Assembly: GCF_014204935.1 (NCBI RefSeq)
Contig: NZ_JACHMJ010000001.1
Location: forward strand, 496,001 to 560,000
Origin: Conyzicola lurida
GTDB taxonomy: Bacteria > Actinomycetota > Actinomycetes > Actinomycetales > Microbacteriaceae
Direction: 5' to 3'
DNA length: 64,000 bases
In this document: piece by piece, positions 7,816 to 15,913 of the stretch
Position numbering within the stretch: position 1 is the first letter of the stretch
How the letters are laid out: each line of letters opens with the position of its first letter
Position numbers and translations under genes: made by a program
The notes under the pieces: generated by a model
Database searches by the model: none
What the model was told of the DNA's origin: nothing
Seen by the model: only the letters and a program-made list of their open reading frames with translations

Positions 7816-8101
7816 GCTCTGCGTTAACCGGCGACCAGCACCTTCACCACCGCGACCGTTGCCGCCACTACCGCGATCAGCACGCTCACGAATGCGAGCC
7901 GCTTCGGCCCGGGCCGCCCGCGGATCCGCTCGGCTGCCGCCCCACCGGGCCGAGCAGCTCGAACAGCCGGCGGGGGAGGCGGGCGACGTGATCGGCATTC
8001 GGGCGAGGTGTCCCAGTGCGGAGGAGCGTCATCCGTCGACGGTACGGACGGCGGCTATGCCGGCGCCATGGAACATCTATGACTCGGTGCTAGCCTCGGG
8101 C
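7816..8101. other. Region without an assigned gene; possible decayed minus-strand membrane-protein gene
   Basis: No intact gene is convincing here. On the minus strand an ATG at 8032 opens a 47-codon frame starting MTLLRTGTPRPNADH. In another minus frame, bases 7897-7817 encode a hydrophobic helix (LAFVSVLIAVVAATVAVV) ending in a stop. That frame has no start codon. The arrangement could be a frameshifted small membrane protein, or chance. Confidence 0.25.
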
Positions 8102-8677
8102 GTGGCCTTCAAGCGAGTAGAACTCAAACATCCGGCTCGATCGATCGTGCTCGTGGGTGTCGGGGTGTTCGCAGTCGTGCTCGCGGTGGTGCTCGTCGTG
8201 CAGCAGCCGAGCGGGAGTGACGCCGTCTCTAGCGTTCTTGCGGCGCTCGCGTGCGGATTCTACGGAGCCGCCGCTTTCACAGCGCTGTCGGCAGGGTTTC
8301 CTTCGTACAACCGACTTCGGGAGGTGGCGGGTGCCGACGGCCAGACGCGGGTTCGCCGGCGAAGGGCAGTGCTCGCGCGCAATATCCCCGCGATTGTCGA
8401 CGACGAGCTGGACGAAACTCGACAGTACGCATCGCGCTACCTCGACTTCCAGCCCTACCAGGCGGGTTTTATCGTGCCGCTGGGGCTCGGCGCCATCGCG
8501 CTGGAACTGTCGCTCCCTGCGTCGAACGGAATGATGGCGGTCATCCGGATCATAGGAGTCGTCGCGGGAGTGGCCTGTGTGGTGGTGGGTCCGCTCATCC
8601 TGCGTGTGCAAAGCAGCCGACTCCGGCGCTTTCTCGACGCGACGGCAGGATTCGAACCTGCGAATGACGGGTTATGA
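8102..8677 (+). CDS. Small membrane protein, paralogue of the next gene
   Basis: This 191-residue protein of unknown function has about four hydrophobic segments (first at residues 12-30, VLVGVGVFAVVLAVVLVV). A soluble loop carries DDELDETRQYASRYLDFQPY. The neighbouring membrane protein has a similar passage (DRETAIAARYARIFIDYQP), so the two are probably diverged duplicates. GTG at 8102 was chosen because TAGCCT lies five bases upstream; ATG at 8057 is an alternative. The last 13 residues (DATAGFEPANDGL) are encoded by the antisense strand of a tRNA-like gene, so the true C terminus may be recent or unimportant. Confidence 0.6.
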   Translation: MAFKRVELKHPARSIVLVGVGVFAVVLAVVLVVQQPSGSDAVSSVLAALACGFYGAAAFTALSAGFPSYNRLREVAGADGQTRVRRRRAVLARNIPAIVDDELDETRQYASRYLDFQPYQAGFIVPLGLGAIALELSLPASNGMMAVIRIIGVVAGVACVVVGPLILRVQSSRLRRFLDATAGFEPANDGL

Positions 8678-8710
8678 GTCCGTTCCCTTTGACCACTTGG
8701 GCACGCCGCG
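8638..8710 (-). tRNA. tRNA with CAU anticodon (Met or Ile2), atypical
   Basis: The minus strand folds as a 73-nt cloverleaf. The acceptor is CGCGGCG/CGTCGCG with one G-U pair. The D arm is CCC/GGG with GTGG in its loop. The anticodon arm is ACGGA-CTCATAA-CCCGT and the T arm is GCAGG-TTCGAAT-CCTGC. Anticodon CAU lies at plus positions 8674-8676. Odd points are an A-C mismatch closing the anticodon loop, U as discriminator base and a D arm more like a Ser/Leu/Tyr tRNA. No CCA is encoded. It could be a functional elongator Met or lysidine-type Ile2 tRNA, or a decayed copy. The 3' half overlaps the plus-strand ORF ending at 8677. Confidence 0.65.
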
Positions 8711-8848
8711 ATAGATCCAGCGTAGGTCGCACCCGGCCGGCAATCGCGGATGTTACCCGCGGCTACCTCGTGTGACCTCGCGAAACATTGCCGCTGAGAA
8801 TCGCTCAAGCTCTAGCGGGTCGTGAGTAAACCGTGTTGAGTGGCATCC

Positions 8849-9877
8849 ATGTCAACACCGGCCTCTTCCGCCCGACTTCGTAGCGCGATCTGGAAGGCCG
8901 CGGCTTTGATCTTCGTCGTATTCGCGATAACGATCGGCAGCACGGGCGTGGCTTTTCTCATCGCGCAAGAACTTCCGGACGCGAGATCCGGCTGGGCCTT
9001 CATGGCGGGAATCGCGCTGCTCGCGCTCGGCTTGGCGCCTGTGATCGGCGCAGTGCTCCTCGCAGTGCACGCCGACGACCCGTGGCAGCGCGACGGCCAG
9101 CGCCGAATGCCGAGGACGGTGATCGTCGTGGCTTCAATTGTTGTCCTCGCCAGTCTCGTCCTTATCGTCGTGACTGCGGTGACCGGGCGTGCAGGACTGG
9201 TCGTGGCAGCATCGATTGCCGGGGCGCTGTTGCTTTTCTGCGGAGCCATCGGATTCGGTGAATGGGCGAGGCGGCGCAATGCACTGGCTTTCACCGCCCT
9301 CCGCCAGATGGAATATTCAGCCGAGGCCTCCCCGCCTCCTGGATACCGTGGGATCGTCACGACGACGCTCATCACCTTCGTCGTGAGCAGCGTCATCCTC
9401 TCGGGGCTCAACCTGGTCATCGACGACGGTGACGACGGCGGGTGGTTGTGGCCGGTGCTTCTCGGCCTGGGATTCGGTTTCATCGGCGGGTCAATAGCGG
9501 CGTTCATCCGGTACTGGCCCGCGACCGAGCGCTACCGCGCGATATTCCACGGGGATACCGCGACTCAAAGGAGAGTGGCGAAGGCTGTCATCGGCTCCAC
9601 AGTCACGGATCTCGACGACCGAGAGACGGCGATTGCTGCTCGCTACGCCCGCATTTTCATCGACTATCAGCCGGTATTGGTGTTGCAGACGGCACTGATC
9701 TTCCCAGCGCTCGTTCTGATGCAGAGTCCGGCGATAATCGGCGGAGGGTCGCCGTGGTTTGTTATCGCGATGATTGGAGTCGTCATCGTCCTGTACGCCG
9801 TGCTCCTTCCGCTGCATGTGCGTCAGCTCGGCCGTGCGAAGACGTTTCTCGCCGACCACCCCATCGAGGCGCGCTGA
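8849..9877 (+). CDS. Polytopic membrane protein of unknown function
   Basis: This 342-residue protein has about nine or ten hydrophobic segments (for example residues 19-40, 50-70 and 86-105). A cytoplasmic linker of about 60 residues precedes the last pair and contains ERYRAIFHGDTATQRRVAKA and ARYARIFIDYQP. The second stretch resembles the upstream membrane protein (8102-8677), so the pair looks like a diverged tandem duplication. The start is uncertain: ATG at 8849 or GTG at 8840, with no clear ribosome binding site for either. I recognise no enzyme or transporter signature and assign no function. Confidence 0.7.
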   Translation: MSTPASSARLRSAIWKAAALIFVVFAITIGSTGVAFLIAQELPDARSGWAFMAGIALLALGLAPVIGAVLLAVHADDPWQRDGQRRMPRTVIVVASIVVLASLVLIVVTAVTGRAGLVVAASIAGALLLFCGAIGFGEWARRRNALAFTALRQMEYSAEASPPPGYRGIVTTTLITFVVSSVILSGLNLVIDDGDDGGWLWPVLLGLGFGFIGGSIAAFIRYWPATERYRAIFHGDTATQRRVAKAVIGSTVTDLDDRETAIAARYARIFIDYQPVLVLQTALIFPALVLMQSPAIIGGGSPWFVIAMIGVVIVLYAVLLPLHVRQLGRAKTFLADHPIEAR

Positions 9878-9885
9878 GCTTTGTC

Positions 9886-9917
9886 GCGCACGCGCCCGCA
9901 CGAACGACCGCGTGCGC
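9886..9917. terminator. Hairpin between convergent genes
   Basis: GCGCACGCG (9886-9894) and CGCGTGCGC (9909-9917) are perfect reverse complements around a 14-base loop. They lie between the converging membrane-protein and thiolase genes. No T-tract follows, so termination is a positional guess. Confidence 0.4.
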
Positions 9918-9982
9918 CACAAAACACCGCGCGCCCGACACAAACCTCCGCGAGCGCAACGTCGCTCAGCGTCGTCACACCA

Positions 9983-11137
9983 CTAGAGGCGCTCGATGAG
10001 CGTTGCGTTCGCCATTCCGCCGCCCTCGCACATGACCTGGAGGCCGAGGCGCCCGCCGGTCTGCTCGAGGGTGCCGAGCATCGTGGTGAGCAGGCGCGTG
10101 CCGCTCGAGCCGAGGGCATGGCCGAGGGCGATCGCCCCGCCGCGCGGATTCACGCGCTCGGGGTCGGCTCCCACCTCGGCCTGCCAGGCGAGCGGCACCG
10201 ACGCGAAGGCCTCGTTCACCTCGAACGTGTCGATGTCGTCGATCGTCAGGCCCGCGCGGTCGAGCACCTTGCGCGTCGCCGGGACCACGCCCATCAGCAT
10301 CTCGATCGGGTCGGACCCGGTCACCGCGAAACTGTGGAAGCGCGCCCGGGCACGCAGGCCCAGCTGCTCCGCGCGCTGCTCGCTCATGATCAGCACCGCC
10401 GAGGCGCCGTCGGTGAGCGGCGACGAGTTGCCTGCCGTGATGCGCCAGTCGATCTCCGGGAACCGTCGCGCCGTCGCGGCATCCTCGAACGCCGGCTTCA
10501 GCGCCGCGAGCGACTCGGTGGTCGTCCCGGGGCGCAGGGTCTCGTCGTCGGTGCGACCGTCGACGGCGATCACTTCATCGGTGAAATCGGCGGATGACGC
10601 GAGCCGGTGCGACCGCGCCGCGTAGGCGTCGAGCTGCTCACGACTCAGCGCCCACTTCGCCGCGATAAGTTCGGCCGAGACGCCCTGGCCGACCAGCCCC
10701 TGCGGGTAGCGGTCGGCGACGCGTGGCCCGTACGGGTCGGCACCGAGCGTCGCGGCGCCGATCGGATGGCTGCTCATCAGCTCCACTCCGCAGGCGATCA
10801 CGACGTCGTAGGCTCCGGCGATCACGCCCTGGGCAGCGAAGGCCGCCGCCTGCTGGCTCGAGCCGCACTGCCGGTCGACCGTGGTCGCGGGTACCGACTC
10901 GGGGAAGCCCGCGGCGAGCACCGCGTTGCGCGCGACGTTCACCGACTGCGTGCCGATCTGGGAAAGACACCCGGCGATCACGTCGTCGACCGCGCCCGGG
11001 TCGATGCCGGTGCGCGCGACCAACTCGGACAGGGTGTGCGCGAGCAGGTCGACCGGGTGCCAGTGGGCGAGCCGCCCTCCGGGCTTGCCCCGGCCGGACG
11101 GTGTGCGGAGTGCGTCAACGATGACTGCGGTCGTCAT
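9983..11137 (-). CDS. Thiolase-family acetyl-CoA C-acyltransferase
   Basis: This 384-residue thiolase II has the complete catalytic set: nucleophile Cys91 (DRQCGSSQQAA), His340 in GGAIALGHALGSSG and Cys370 in MCEGGGMANA. NEAFASVPLAW provides the usual Asn-Glu-Ala-Phe loop. It catalyses thiolytic cleavage of 3-ketoacyl-CoA, or the reverse condensation, in the cytoplasm. The length is typical. No other beta-oxidation gene is adjacent, so a degradative or biosynthetic role is open. ATG at 11137 has a -10 hexamer (TAGAGT) exactly six bases upstream, which indicates a leaderless message. Confidence 0.93.
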   Translation of the reverse strand: MTTAVIVDALRTPSGRGKPGGRLAHWHPVDLLAHTLSELVARTGIDPGAVDDVIAGCLSQIGTQSVNVARNAVLAAGFPESVPATTVDRQCGSSQQAAAFAAQGVIAGAYDVVIACGVELMSSHPIGAATLGADPYGPRVADRYPQGLVGQGVSAELIAAKWALSREQLDAYAARSHRLASSADFTDEVIAVDGRTDDETLRPGTTTESLAALKPAFEDAATARRFPEIDWRITAGNSSPLTDGASAVLIMSEQRAEQLGLRARARFHSFAVTGSDPIEMLMGVVPATRKVLDRAGLTIDDIDTFEVNEAFASVPLAWQAEVGADPERVNPRGGAIALGHALGSSGTRLLTTMLGTLEQTGGRLGLQVMCEGGGMANATLIERL

Positions 11138-11149
11138 GTGAGCACTCTA
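11138..11149 (-). promoter_or_regulatory. Leaderless promoter -10 element of the thiolase gene
   Basis: On the minus strand TAGAGT (11149-11144) is followed by GCTCAC and the ATG at 11137. The same TANNNT-N6-start geometry occurs at eleven other places in the window, one of them with a weaker hexamer. Confidence 0.6.
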
Positions 11150-11162
11150 GCCCCGCGCCATC

Positions 11163-11216
11163 CCGGCCGAAATTATGCGAGAGCCTGTCATTTCGGCCGG
11201 CCCAAGATTTCGGCCG
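11163..11216. repeat. Triple CGGCCGAAAT-type inverted/direct repeat
   Basis: CCGGCCGAAAT (11163-11173) pairs perfectly with ATTTCGGCCGG (11190-11200), and a third half site ATTTCGGCCG lies at 11207-11216. The cluster is just upstream of the thiolase promoter. It may be an operator array or a small structured element. Confidence 0.55.
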
Positions 11217-11437
11217 CGTAAATTCTGGCGGGCTCCGAGGCGCTCCGAAATCGCGCTCGACGTGCTCCGCGCATCCGTGTTCGCCGTCCGGATCGGAGTC
11301 AGTTAGTCGACAAGTGTCGAATCAGCCGCGGAATCCCGCGGATTCCTGTCGTCAGATCGGCAGTGCGCGTACGTCCGGTTCGGCACAACGCCATGTTTCG
11401 GTCAAATTACGGCGGTTTTGCGAAAACCGGAGACGGT

Positions 11438-11467
11438 TTGACGCTTGGAATAAGCGCTGTCTACGCT
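11438..11467 (+). promoter_or_regulatory. Promoter of the catabolic operon
   Basis: The -35 box TTGACG (11438-11443) and -10 box TACGCT (11462-11467) are separated by 18 bases, which places transcription start near 11474. A small palindrome TCTCA-AAA-TGAGA (11475-11487) sits on the start site and could bind a regulator. The stretch 11217-11437 before it holds no gene I can see. Confidence 0.6.
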
Positions 11468-11490
11468 CTCAATATCTCAAAATGAGAATC

Positions 11491-11509
11491 TGATTTACAC
11501 AATATGGAA
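11491..11509 (+). promoter_or_regulatory. Candidate IclR operator, copy 1
   Basis: TGATTTACACAATATGGAA matches TGATTTATATATTATGCAA at 26653-26671, upstream of the IclR gene, in 15 of 19 positions. It lies in the leader of the catabolic operon and includes the ATG at 11504. This argues that translation starts at 11519 instead. Confidence 0.5.
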
Positions 11510-11518
11510 AGTTTGAGA

Positions 11519-13249
11519 ATGCTGACAGCCTCTTCTTCCGCCGACTCCCCGGCACCCGGTTCCGTACGTGTGGCCACCGCGCAGTTCTTCTCCGGCGAAG
11601 ACGTCGACGCGAACCTGCAGACGGTCGTCGGCTACATGCGGGAGGCCGCTGCGGCGGGAGCCCGACTCCTCGTCACCCCTGAGAACTCCAACCGCGTCCG
11701 CACCTTCGCCGACCGCGACGACTGCTTCGCGAAGAGCGAGACCATCGACGGGGCGTTCGTCTCCGGTATCCGTGCCGAGGCCGCTGCGCTCGGCATCTTC
11801 GTCGTCGTCGGCGTTGACCTGCGCGCCGAGACAGCCCCGCACGTCAACATCGCCCAGGTGCTCGTCGGTCCGACGGGCGACATCCTCCACGTGCACCACA
11901 AGACGGTCTTCTGGGACTACGAGTACACGCTGTTCACCCCGGGTACGAAGCAGCTCGAAGTGATCGACACCGAGATCGGCCGCCTCGGCCTGCTCATGTG
12001 CGCCGACGGAATCGTCCCCGAGGTGCCCCGCGTGCTCGCGCTCAAGGGCGCCGAGATCCTCTGCAATTCGCTCAACTCGCGGGGACCCGACGAGATGCGG
12101 GTGCACGAACCGCTGCGGGCCATCGAGAACCACGTGTGGCACGTCGCATCCAACACCGTGGGCGGGCCCGCCGACGGCTACCCGTGGACGGGCGGTTCCC
12201 AGGTCATCAGCCCGCTCGGCGACATCCTCGCGAACGCGGGAGAAACCGACGAGGGTCTCGTCTGGGCCGACATCACCCCGGCCACCTCGTTTCCCAAGAA
12301 CCTGGCCGACATCGGTTTGCTCGACGACTTCCGCCGTCCCGACCTCTACGCCGAGCTGGTGGCCCCTGTCGAGGCGCACGCGGTCGACTACGGACCGGTC
12401 GCCGACGGCGCGCCCTCCCGGCCGCTGAAGGTCGCGACGCTGCAGGTCTCCTGGTACCACGCCCAGTCGTGGACCATCAGCCGGGCCGTCGGCCAGATCA
12501 CCTACGCCGCTGGCCGCGGTGCACAGCTCGGCGTTCTGCCAGAACTCTTCTGCTTCGCCCCGGGCGAGGTCGAGGCGGATGTCGCAGCCGCAGCCGCCCT
12601 CTCGGAAACGGTGCTCGCCACCATCACCGCTGCCGCGGCCGAGGCGGGCCTGTGGGTCGTCGTGAACCTCGTCGAGGCCGACGGCGACGCCTACTTCTCC
12701 ACCGCCTACCTGGTCTCCGGCGGGGGAGAGATCGCCGCGAAGTACCGCAAGGCGCACCTGTCGGAGGCCGAGCGTGCATGGGCGACCGCCGGCGACGAAT
12801 TCGTGGTGGCCGAGACCCCCGTCGGGTCGATCGGCCTCATGATCGGCAACGAGATCTGGCTGCCGGAGATGGCGCGCATCCTCACCCTGCGCGGTGCCGA
12901 GGTCATCGCGCACCCCACGAGTTGGGACCGCGTCGAGGCCGCGACCCAAGCGGCCACCGAGCGCACCGAGGAAAACCGCACCCACCTCGTGTCCACGTCC
13001 CGCACCGACAACCCGGCCGGAATCGGCAGCCAGATCGTCGTCGCCGACCGTTTCATTCCCGGTCAGCCTGTTGCTCTGATGCGCTACCCGACCGCCATCT
13101 GGTCGCGTACCGGCTTCGAAGAGAACATCTTCTACGAGCTCGACCTCACCGACGCGCACAGCAAGGTCCAAGGCTTCCACCTCGACCCCGTCGGCACGCG
13201 CAACCCGGCTCTGTACGACTCCTTCCTCGAATCGGTGGTGAACGCGTGA
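11519..13249 (+). CDS. Tandem carbon-nitrogen hydrolase (nitrilase superfamily), second domain degenerate
   Basis: This 576-residue protein carries two complete nitrilase-fold domains. Domain 1 (about residues 15-290) has the full Glu-Lys-Cys triad: Glu55 (VTPEN), Lys128 (HHKTVFWDYE) and Cys161 (LLMCADGIVPE). Domain 2 (about 300-570) keeps Glu342 (VLPELF) and Lys411 (YRKAHLSEAE), but the nucleophile position is Gly443 (LMIGNEIWLPE), so it should be inactive or structural. Single-domain relatives are about 260-320 residues. ATG at 11519 is preferred over 11504 because GGAAAG precedes it. It opens the operon and overlaps the permease by four bases (GTGA). It likely hydrolyses an amide or nitrile substrate or intermediate in the cytoplasm. 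Confidence 0.85.
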   Translation: MLTASSSADSPAPGSVRVATAQFFSGEDVDANLQTVVGYMREAAAAGARLLVTPENSNRVRTFADRDDCFAKSETIDGAFVSGIRAEAAALGIFVVVGVDLRAETAPHVNIAQVLVGPTGDILHVHHKTVFWDYEYTLFTPGTKQLEVIDTEIGRLGLLMCADGIVPEVPRVLALKGAEILCNSLNSRGPDEMRVHEPLRAIENHVWHVASNTVGGPADGYPWTGGSQVISPLGDILANAGETDEGLVWADITPATSFPKNLADIGLLDDFRRPDLYAELVAPVEAHAVDYGPVADGAPSRPLKVATLQVSWYHAQSWTISRAVGQITYAAGRGAQLGVLPELFCFAPGEVEADVAAAAALSETVLATITAAAAEAGLWVVVNLVEADGDAYFSTAYLVSGGGEIAAKYRKAHLSEAERAWATAGDEFVVAETPVGSIGLMIGNEIWLPEMARILTLRGAEVIAHPTSWDRVEAATQAATERTEENRTHLVSTSRTDNPAGIGSQIVVADRFIPGQPVALMRYPTAIWSRTGFEENIFYELDLTDAHSKVQGFHLDPVGTRNPALYDSFLESVVNA

Positions 13250-14115
13250 TCATCCAGCCCCTCGTCAGCGGACTCGCGATCGGCGGCATCTATGCCCTGC
13301 TCGCGGTCAGCTTCCTCCTGACCTACCGGGTCTCGAGCGTGCTCAACTTCGCGCAGGCGGAGTTCGTCATGCTCGGCGCGTTCGTAGCGTCGACGGTGGC
13401 CGGGGTCGCCGGAATCCCGCTCGTCGCGGCAGCACTACTCGGAGTCGGTGCCGCGGCCCTGCTCGGAGTACTGATGGAACGCGTCACTTACCGGCCGTTG
13501 CGCAACAAGTCGCACGCCTCGCTCATCATCTCGACGGTGGCGGTGGGCATCATCCTCGCCCAGGCGGCACAGCTGATCTGGGGCCCCAACCCCCGCACGC
13601 TGCCGTCGCTGGTGCCGAACGTGTCGATCGACTTCCTCGGATCGCGGGTCAGCACTGTATCGCTGTTCCTGATCGTCGTATCGGTGGCCCTGATCGTCGC
13701 ACTGCACTACGTGCTCACGAAGACGCGCCTCGGCCGCCAGCTCGAGGCGACCTCGGTCGACCCCGACACGGCCCAGCTGATGGGCATCCGCACCGGCCGC
13801 CTCGTGATCATCGCCTTCGCGATCAGCACCGGCCTCGCCGGCGCCGCGGGAATCCTCGTCGCTCCGATGTTCTCGGTGACCGTCCACCTCGGCGCGCTCA
13901 TCGCGCTCAAGGCCTTCGCCGCCTGCGTGATCGGTGGCTTCGGCAACCTGCCCGGAGCGGCGATCGCGGCCGTCGGTCTCGGCGTCGTCGAGAACCTCGC
14001 CGGAACGTTCATCGGCACAGACAGCAAAGACCTCATCGCCTTCGGTCTCATGATCGCGTTCCTGATCGTGAGACCACAGGGAATCTTCGGGGCGAAAGTG
14101 GGGGAGAAACTGTGA
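13246..14115 (+). CDS. ABC transporter permease, LivH type
   Basis: This 289-residue inner-membrane permease has about eight hydrophobic segments and belongs to the branched-chain amino acid/amide transporter family. The motif GIYALLAVSFLLTYRVSSVL and the C-terminal GFGNLPGAAIAAVGLGVVEN are characteristic of LivH. The start is GTG at 13246, overlapping the preceding stop (GTGA); the next gene overlaps it in the same way. It pairs with the LivM-type permease that follows to form the channel. Given the catabolic operon around it, the cargo is probably the operon substrate rather than leucine (inference). Confidence 0.92.
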   Translation: MIIQPLVSGLAIGGIYALLAVSFLLTYRVSSVLNFAQAEFVMLGAFVASTVAGVAGIPLVAAALLGVGAAALLGVLMERVTYRPLRNKSHASLIISTVAVGIILAQAAQLIWGPNPRTLPSLVPNVSIDFLGSRVSTVSLFLIVVSVALIVALHYVLTKTRLGRQLEATSVDPDTAQLMGIRTGRLVIIAFAISTGLAGAAGILVAPMFSVTVHLGALIALKAFAACVIGGFGNLPGAAIAAVGLGVVENLAGTFIGTDSKDLIAFGLMIAFLIVRPQGIFGAKVGEKL

Positions 14116-15143
14116 CAACGACGACCATTGAGCCGACGGCGACCCGGCCCGTGCCCGGCGCATCCCGGCTCGCCACCATCGGATCCTGGCTGGTGTGGCC
14201 CCTGTTGATCGCCGTCGCCCTCGGCGTCGCGTTCGGCATCGACAACAACTACTGGCTGCAGGTCGCCGTGAACGCGGAGATCATGATCATCGCGGCCGTA
14301 GGTCTCTACGTGACCTTCGGGCTCAGCGGCCAAGTCTCGCTCGGCCAGGCCGGCTTCTACGCCATCGGCGGCTACGTGGTGGGGCTCCTCGTCACAAAGC
14401 TCGGATTCGAGTTCGGGCTCGCCCTGGTCATCGGCGTCATCCTGAGCGGGCTCGTCGGTCTCGGTCTCGGCATCCCGTCACTGCGGCTCCGCGGCAACTA
14501 CCTCGCCCTCGCCACCCTCGGCTTCGGCCAGGTCGTCGGTCTGATCCTCGTCAACTGGACGTGGCTCACCGGCGGCGCCAACGGCATCCGCAACATCGTC
14601 GCCCCCGTGGTCGCCGGTTTCGAACTGCGAACGGTGCCCGACTGGGCCGTGTTCATCGGAATCCTCGCGGTGCTCTCGATCTTCGTGGTCACCCGCATCC
14701 GCAACTCGTCGTTCGGCCGTGCCATGCAGGCCGTGCGCGACAGCGACGTGGCAGCGTCGTCCATGGGCGTCTCGCTCAGCTCGGTGAAGGTGCTCGCGTT
14801 CGTCGTCGGCGCCGTGTTCGCCGGGCTCGCCGGAGCACTCAACGCCGGGTTCATCACCTATGTCAGCCCCGGCACCTACGACCTCGGCCTCTCGGTCACG
14901 ATCCTCGCCATGGTCGTCGTCGGGGGAGCGTCGAGCCCGTGGGGCGCCGCGATCGGAGCCGTCCTGCTCACCTTCCTCCCCGAGATCCTGCGGCCGGTTC
15001 AGGAGTACTACCTGCTGATCTACGGCATCCTCCTGCTCGTGATGGTGGCCTTCGCCCCCGGCGGCATCTGGAACTTCCTGAAACTCATCGTCTCCCTCCC
15101 CGTACAAGTCGCCACTCGCATTCGAAGCGGAGCACAGTCATGA
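14112..15143 (+). CDS. ABC transporter permease, LivM type
   Basis: This 343-residue second permease of the Liv-type importer has about ten hydrophobic segments. After a short cytoplasmic N terminus it carries LYVTFGLSGQVSLGQAGFYAI, the conserved LivM motif. GRAMQAVRDSDVAASSMGV follows, the cytoplasmic loop that contacts the ATPase. It overlaps the genes on either side by four bases. It forms the membrane heterodimer with the LivH-type subunit. Confidence 0.92.
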   Translation: MTTTTIEPTATRPVPGASRLATIGSWLVWPLLIAVALGVAFGIDNNYWLQVAVNAEIMIIAAVGLYVTFGLSGQVSLGQAGFYAIGGYVVGLLVTKLGFEFGLALVIGVILSGLVGLGLGIPSLRLRGNYLALATLGFGQVVGLILVNWTWLTGGANGIRNIVAPVVAGFELRTVPDWAVFIGILAVLSIFVVTRIRNSSFGRAMQAVRDSDVAASSMGVSLSSVKVLAFVVGAVFAGLAGALNAGFITYVSPGTYDLGLSVTILAMVVVGGASSPWGAAIGAVLLTFLPEILRPVQEYYLLIYGILLLVMVAFAPGGIWNFLKLIVSLPVQVATRIRSGAQS

Positions 15144-15913
15144 CCCAGGCACTCGTCATCGACGGCCTCACACGCCGATTCGGCGGAGTCACCGCGCTCA
15201 ACGCGGTGAGCTTCACGGTCCCGCTCGGCCAGACCCGCGCGCTCATCGGTCCCAACGGCAGCGGCAAATCGACACTGATCAACTGCGTCTCGGCCGTCGA
15301 CCGCTGGGACGACGGCAGCATCACGCTCGCCGACCGTGTCATCAAGGGCAAGGATCCCGTCGGCGCCGCCCGTCGCGGCATCAGCCGCACCTTCCAGACC
15401 CTGCGTCTCTTCGACGACATGACCGTGCTCGAGAACGTGATGGTCGCCATGCACCACTCGCGCGGCTACGGACTGCTCGCAGCGATCGCCCTCGCCCCCA
15501 AGTACCGCGCAGCCGAGAAGCGGATGCGCGAACAGGCGCTCGAACTCCTCACCCTCGCGGGCATCGAGAGCGAGGCGAACCGCGAGGCAGGCACCCTGCC
15601 CTACGGCCACCGCCGTCTCGTCGAGATCGCCCGAGCCCTCGCGCTCGGTCCGAACCTCCTGCTGCTCGACGAGCCCGCCGCCGGACTCAACGACACGGAG
15701 ACTGCCCGCCTCGCCGAGCTCGTCACCCGCGTCGCCCGTCCCGACCTGTCGATCCTCGTGGTCGAACACAACATGGAGTTCGTCTCCTCGGTCGCGAGCC
15801 AGGTCACCGTTCTCGACAACGGCAACATCATCGCCGAGGGCACCCCGGCCGAGGTGCGCGAGCACCCCGAAGTGCTCCGCGCCTACCTCGGAGCCAGTGA
15901 GGACGACAAATGA
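15140..15913 (+). CDS. ABC transporter ATP-binding protein, LivG type
   Basis: This 257-residue nucleotide-binding subunit has Walker A GPNGSGKST, the Q-loop region SRTFQTLRLF, a modified signature LPYGHRRLVEIARAL and Walker B LLLLDEPAAGLN with the switch His in VVEHNM. The replacement of LSGGQ by LPYG is normal in LivG proteins. ATG at 15140 overlaps the LivM-type stop (ATGA). It drives import together with the LivF-type subunit. Confidence 0.93.
   Translation: MTQALVIDGLTRRFGGVTALNAVSFTVPLGQTRALIGPNGSGKSTLINCVSAVDRWDDGSITLADRVIKGKDPVGAARRGISRTFQTLRLFDDMTVLENVMVAMHHSRGYGLLAAIALAPKYRAAEKRMREQALELLTLAGIESEANREAGTLPYGHRRLVEIARALALGPNLLLLDEPAAGLNDTETARLAELVTRVARPDLSILVVEHNMEFVSSVASQVTVLDNGNIIAEGTPAEVREHPEVLRAYLGASEDDK

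Noticed and set aside
11219-11437. Search for a small gene or RNA in the long gap before the catabolic operon
   Set aside because: No ORF with start, ribosome binding site and plausible composition, and no clear structured RNA could be recognised.
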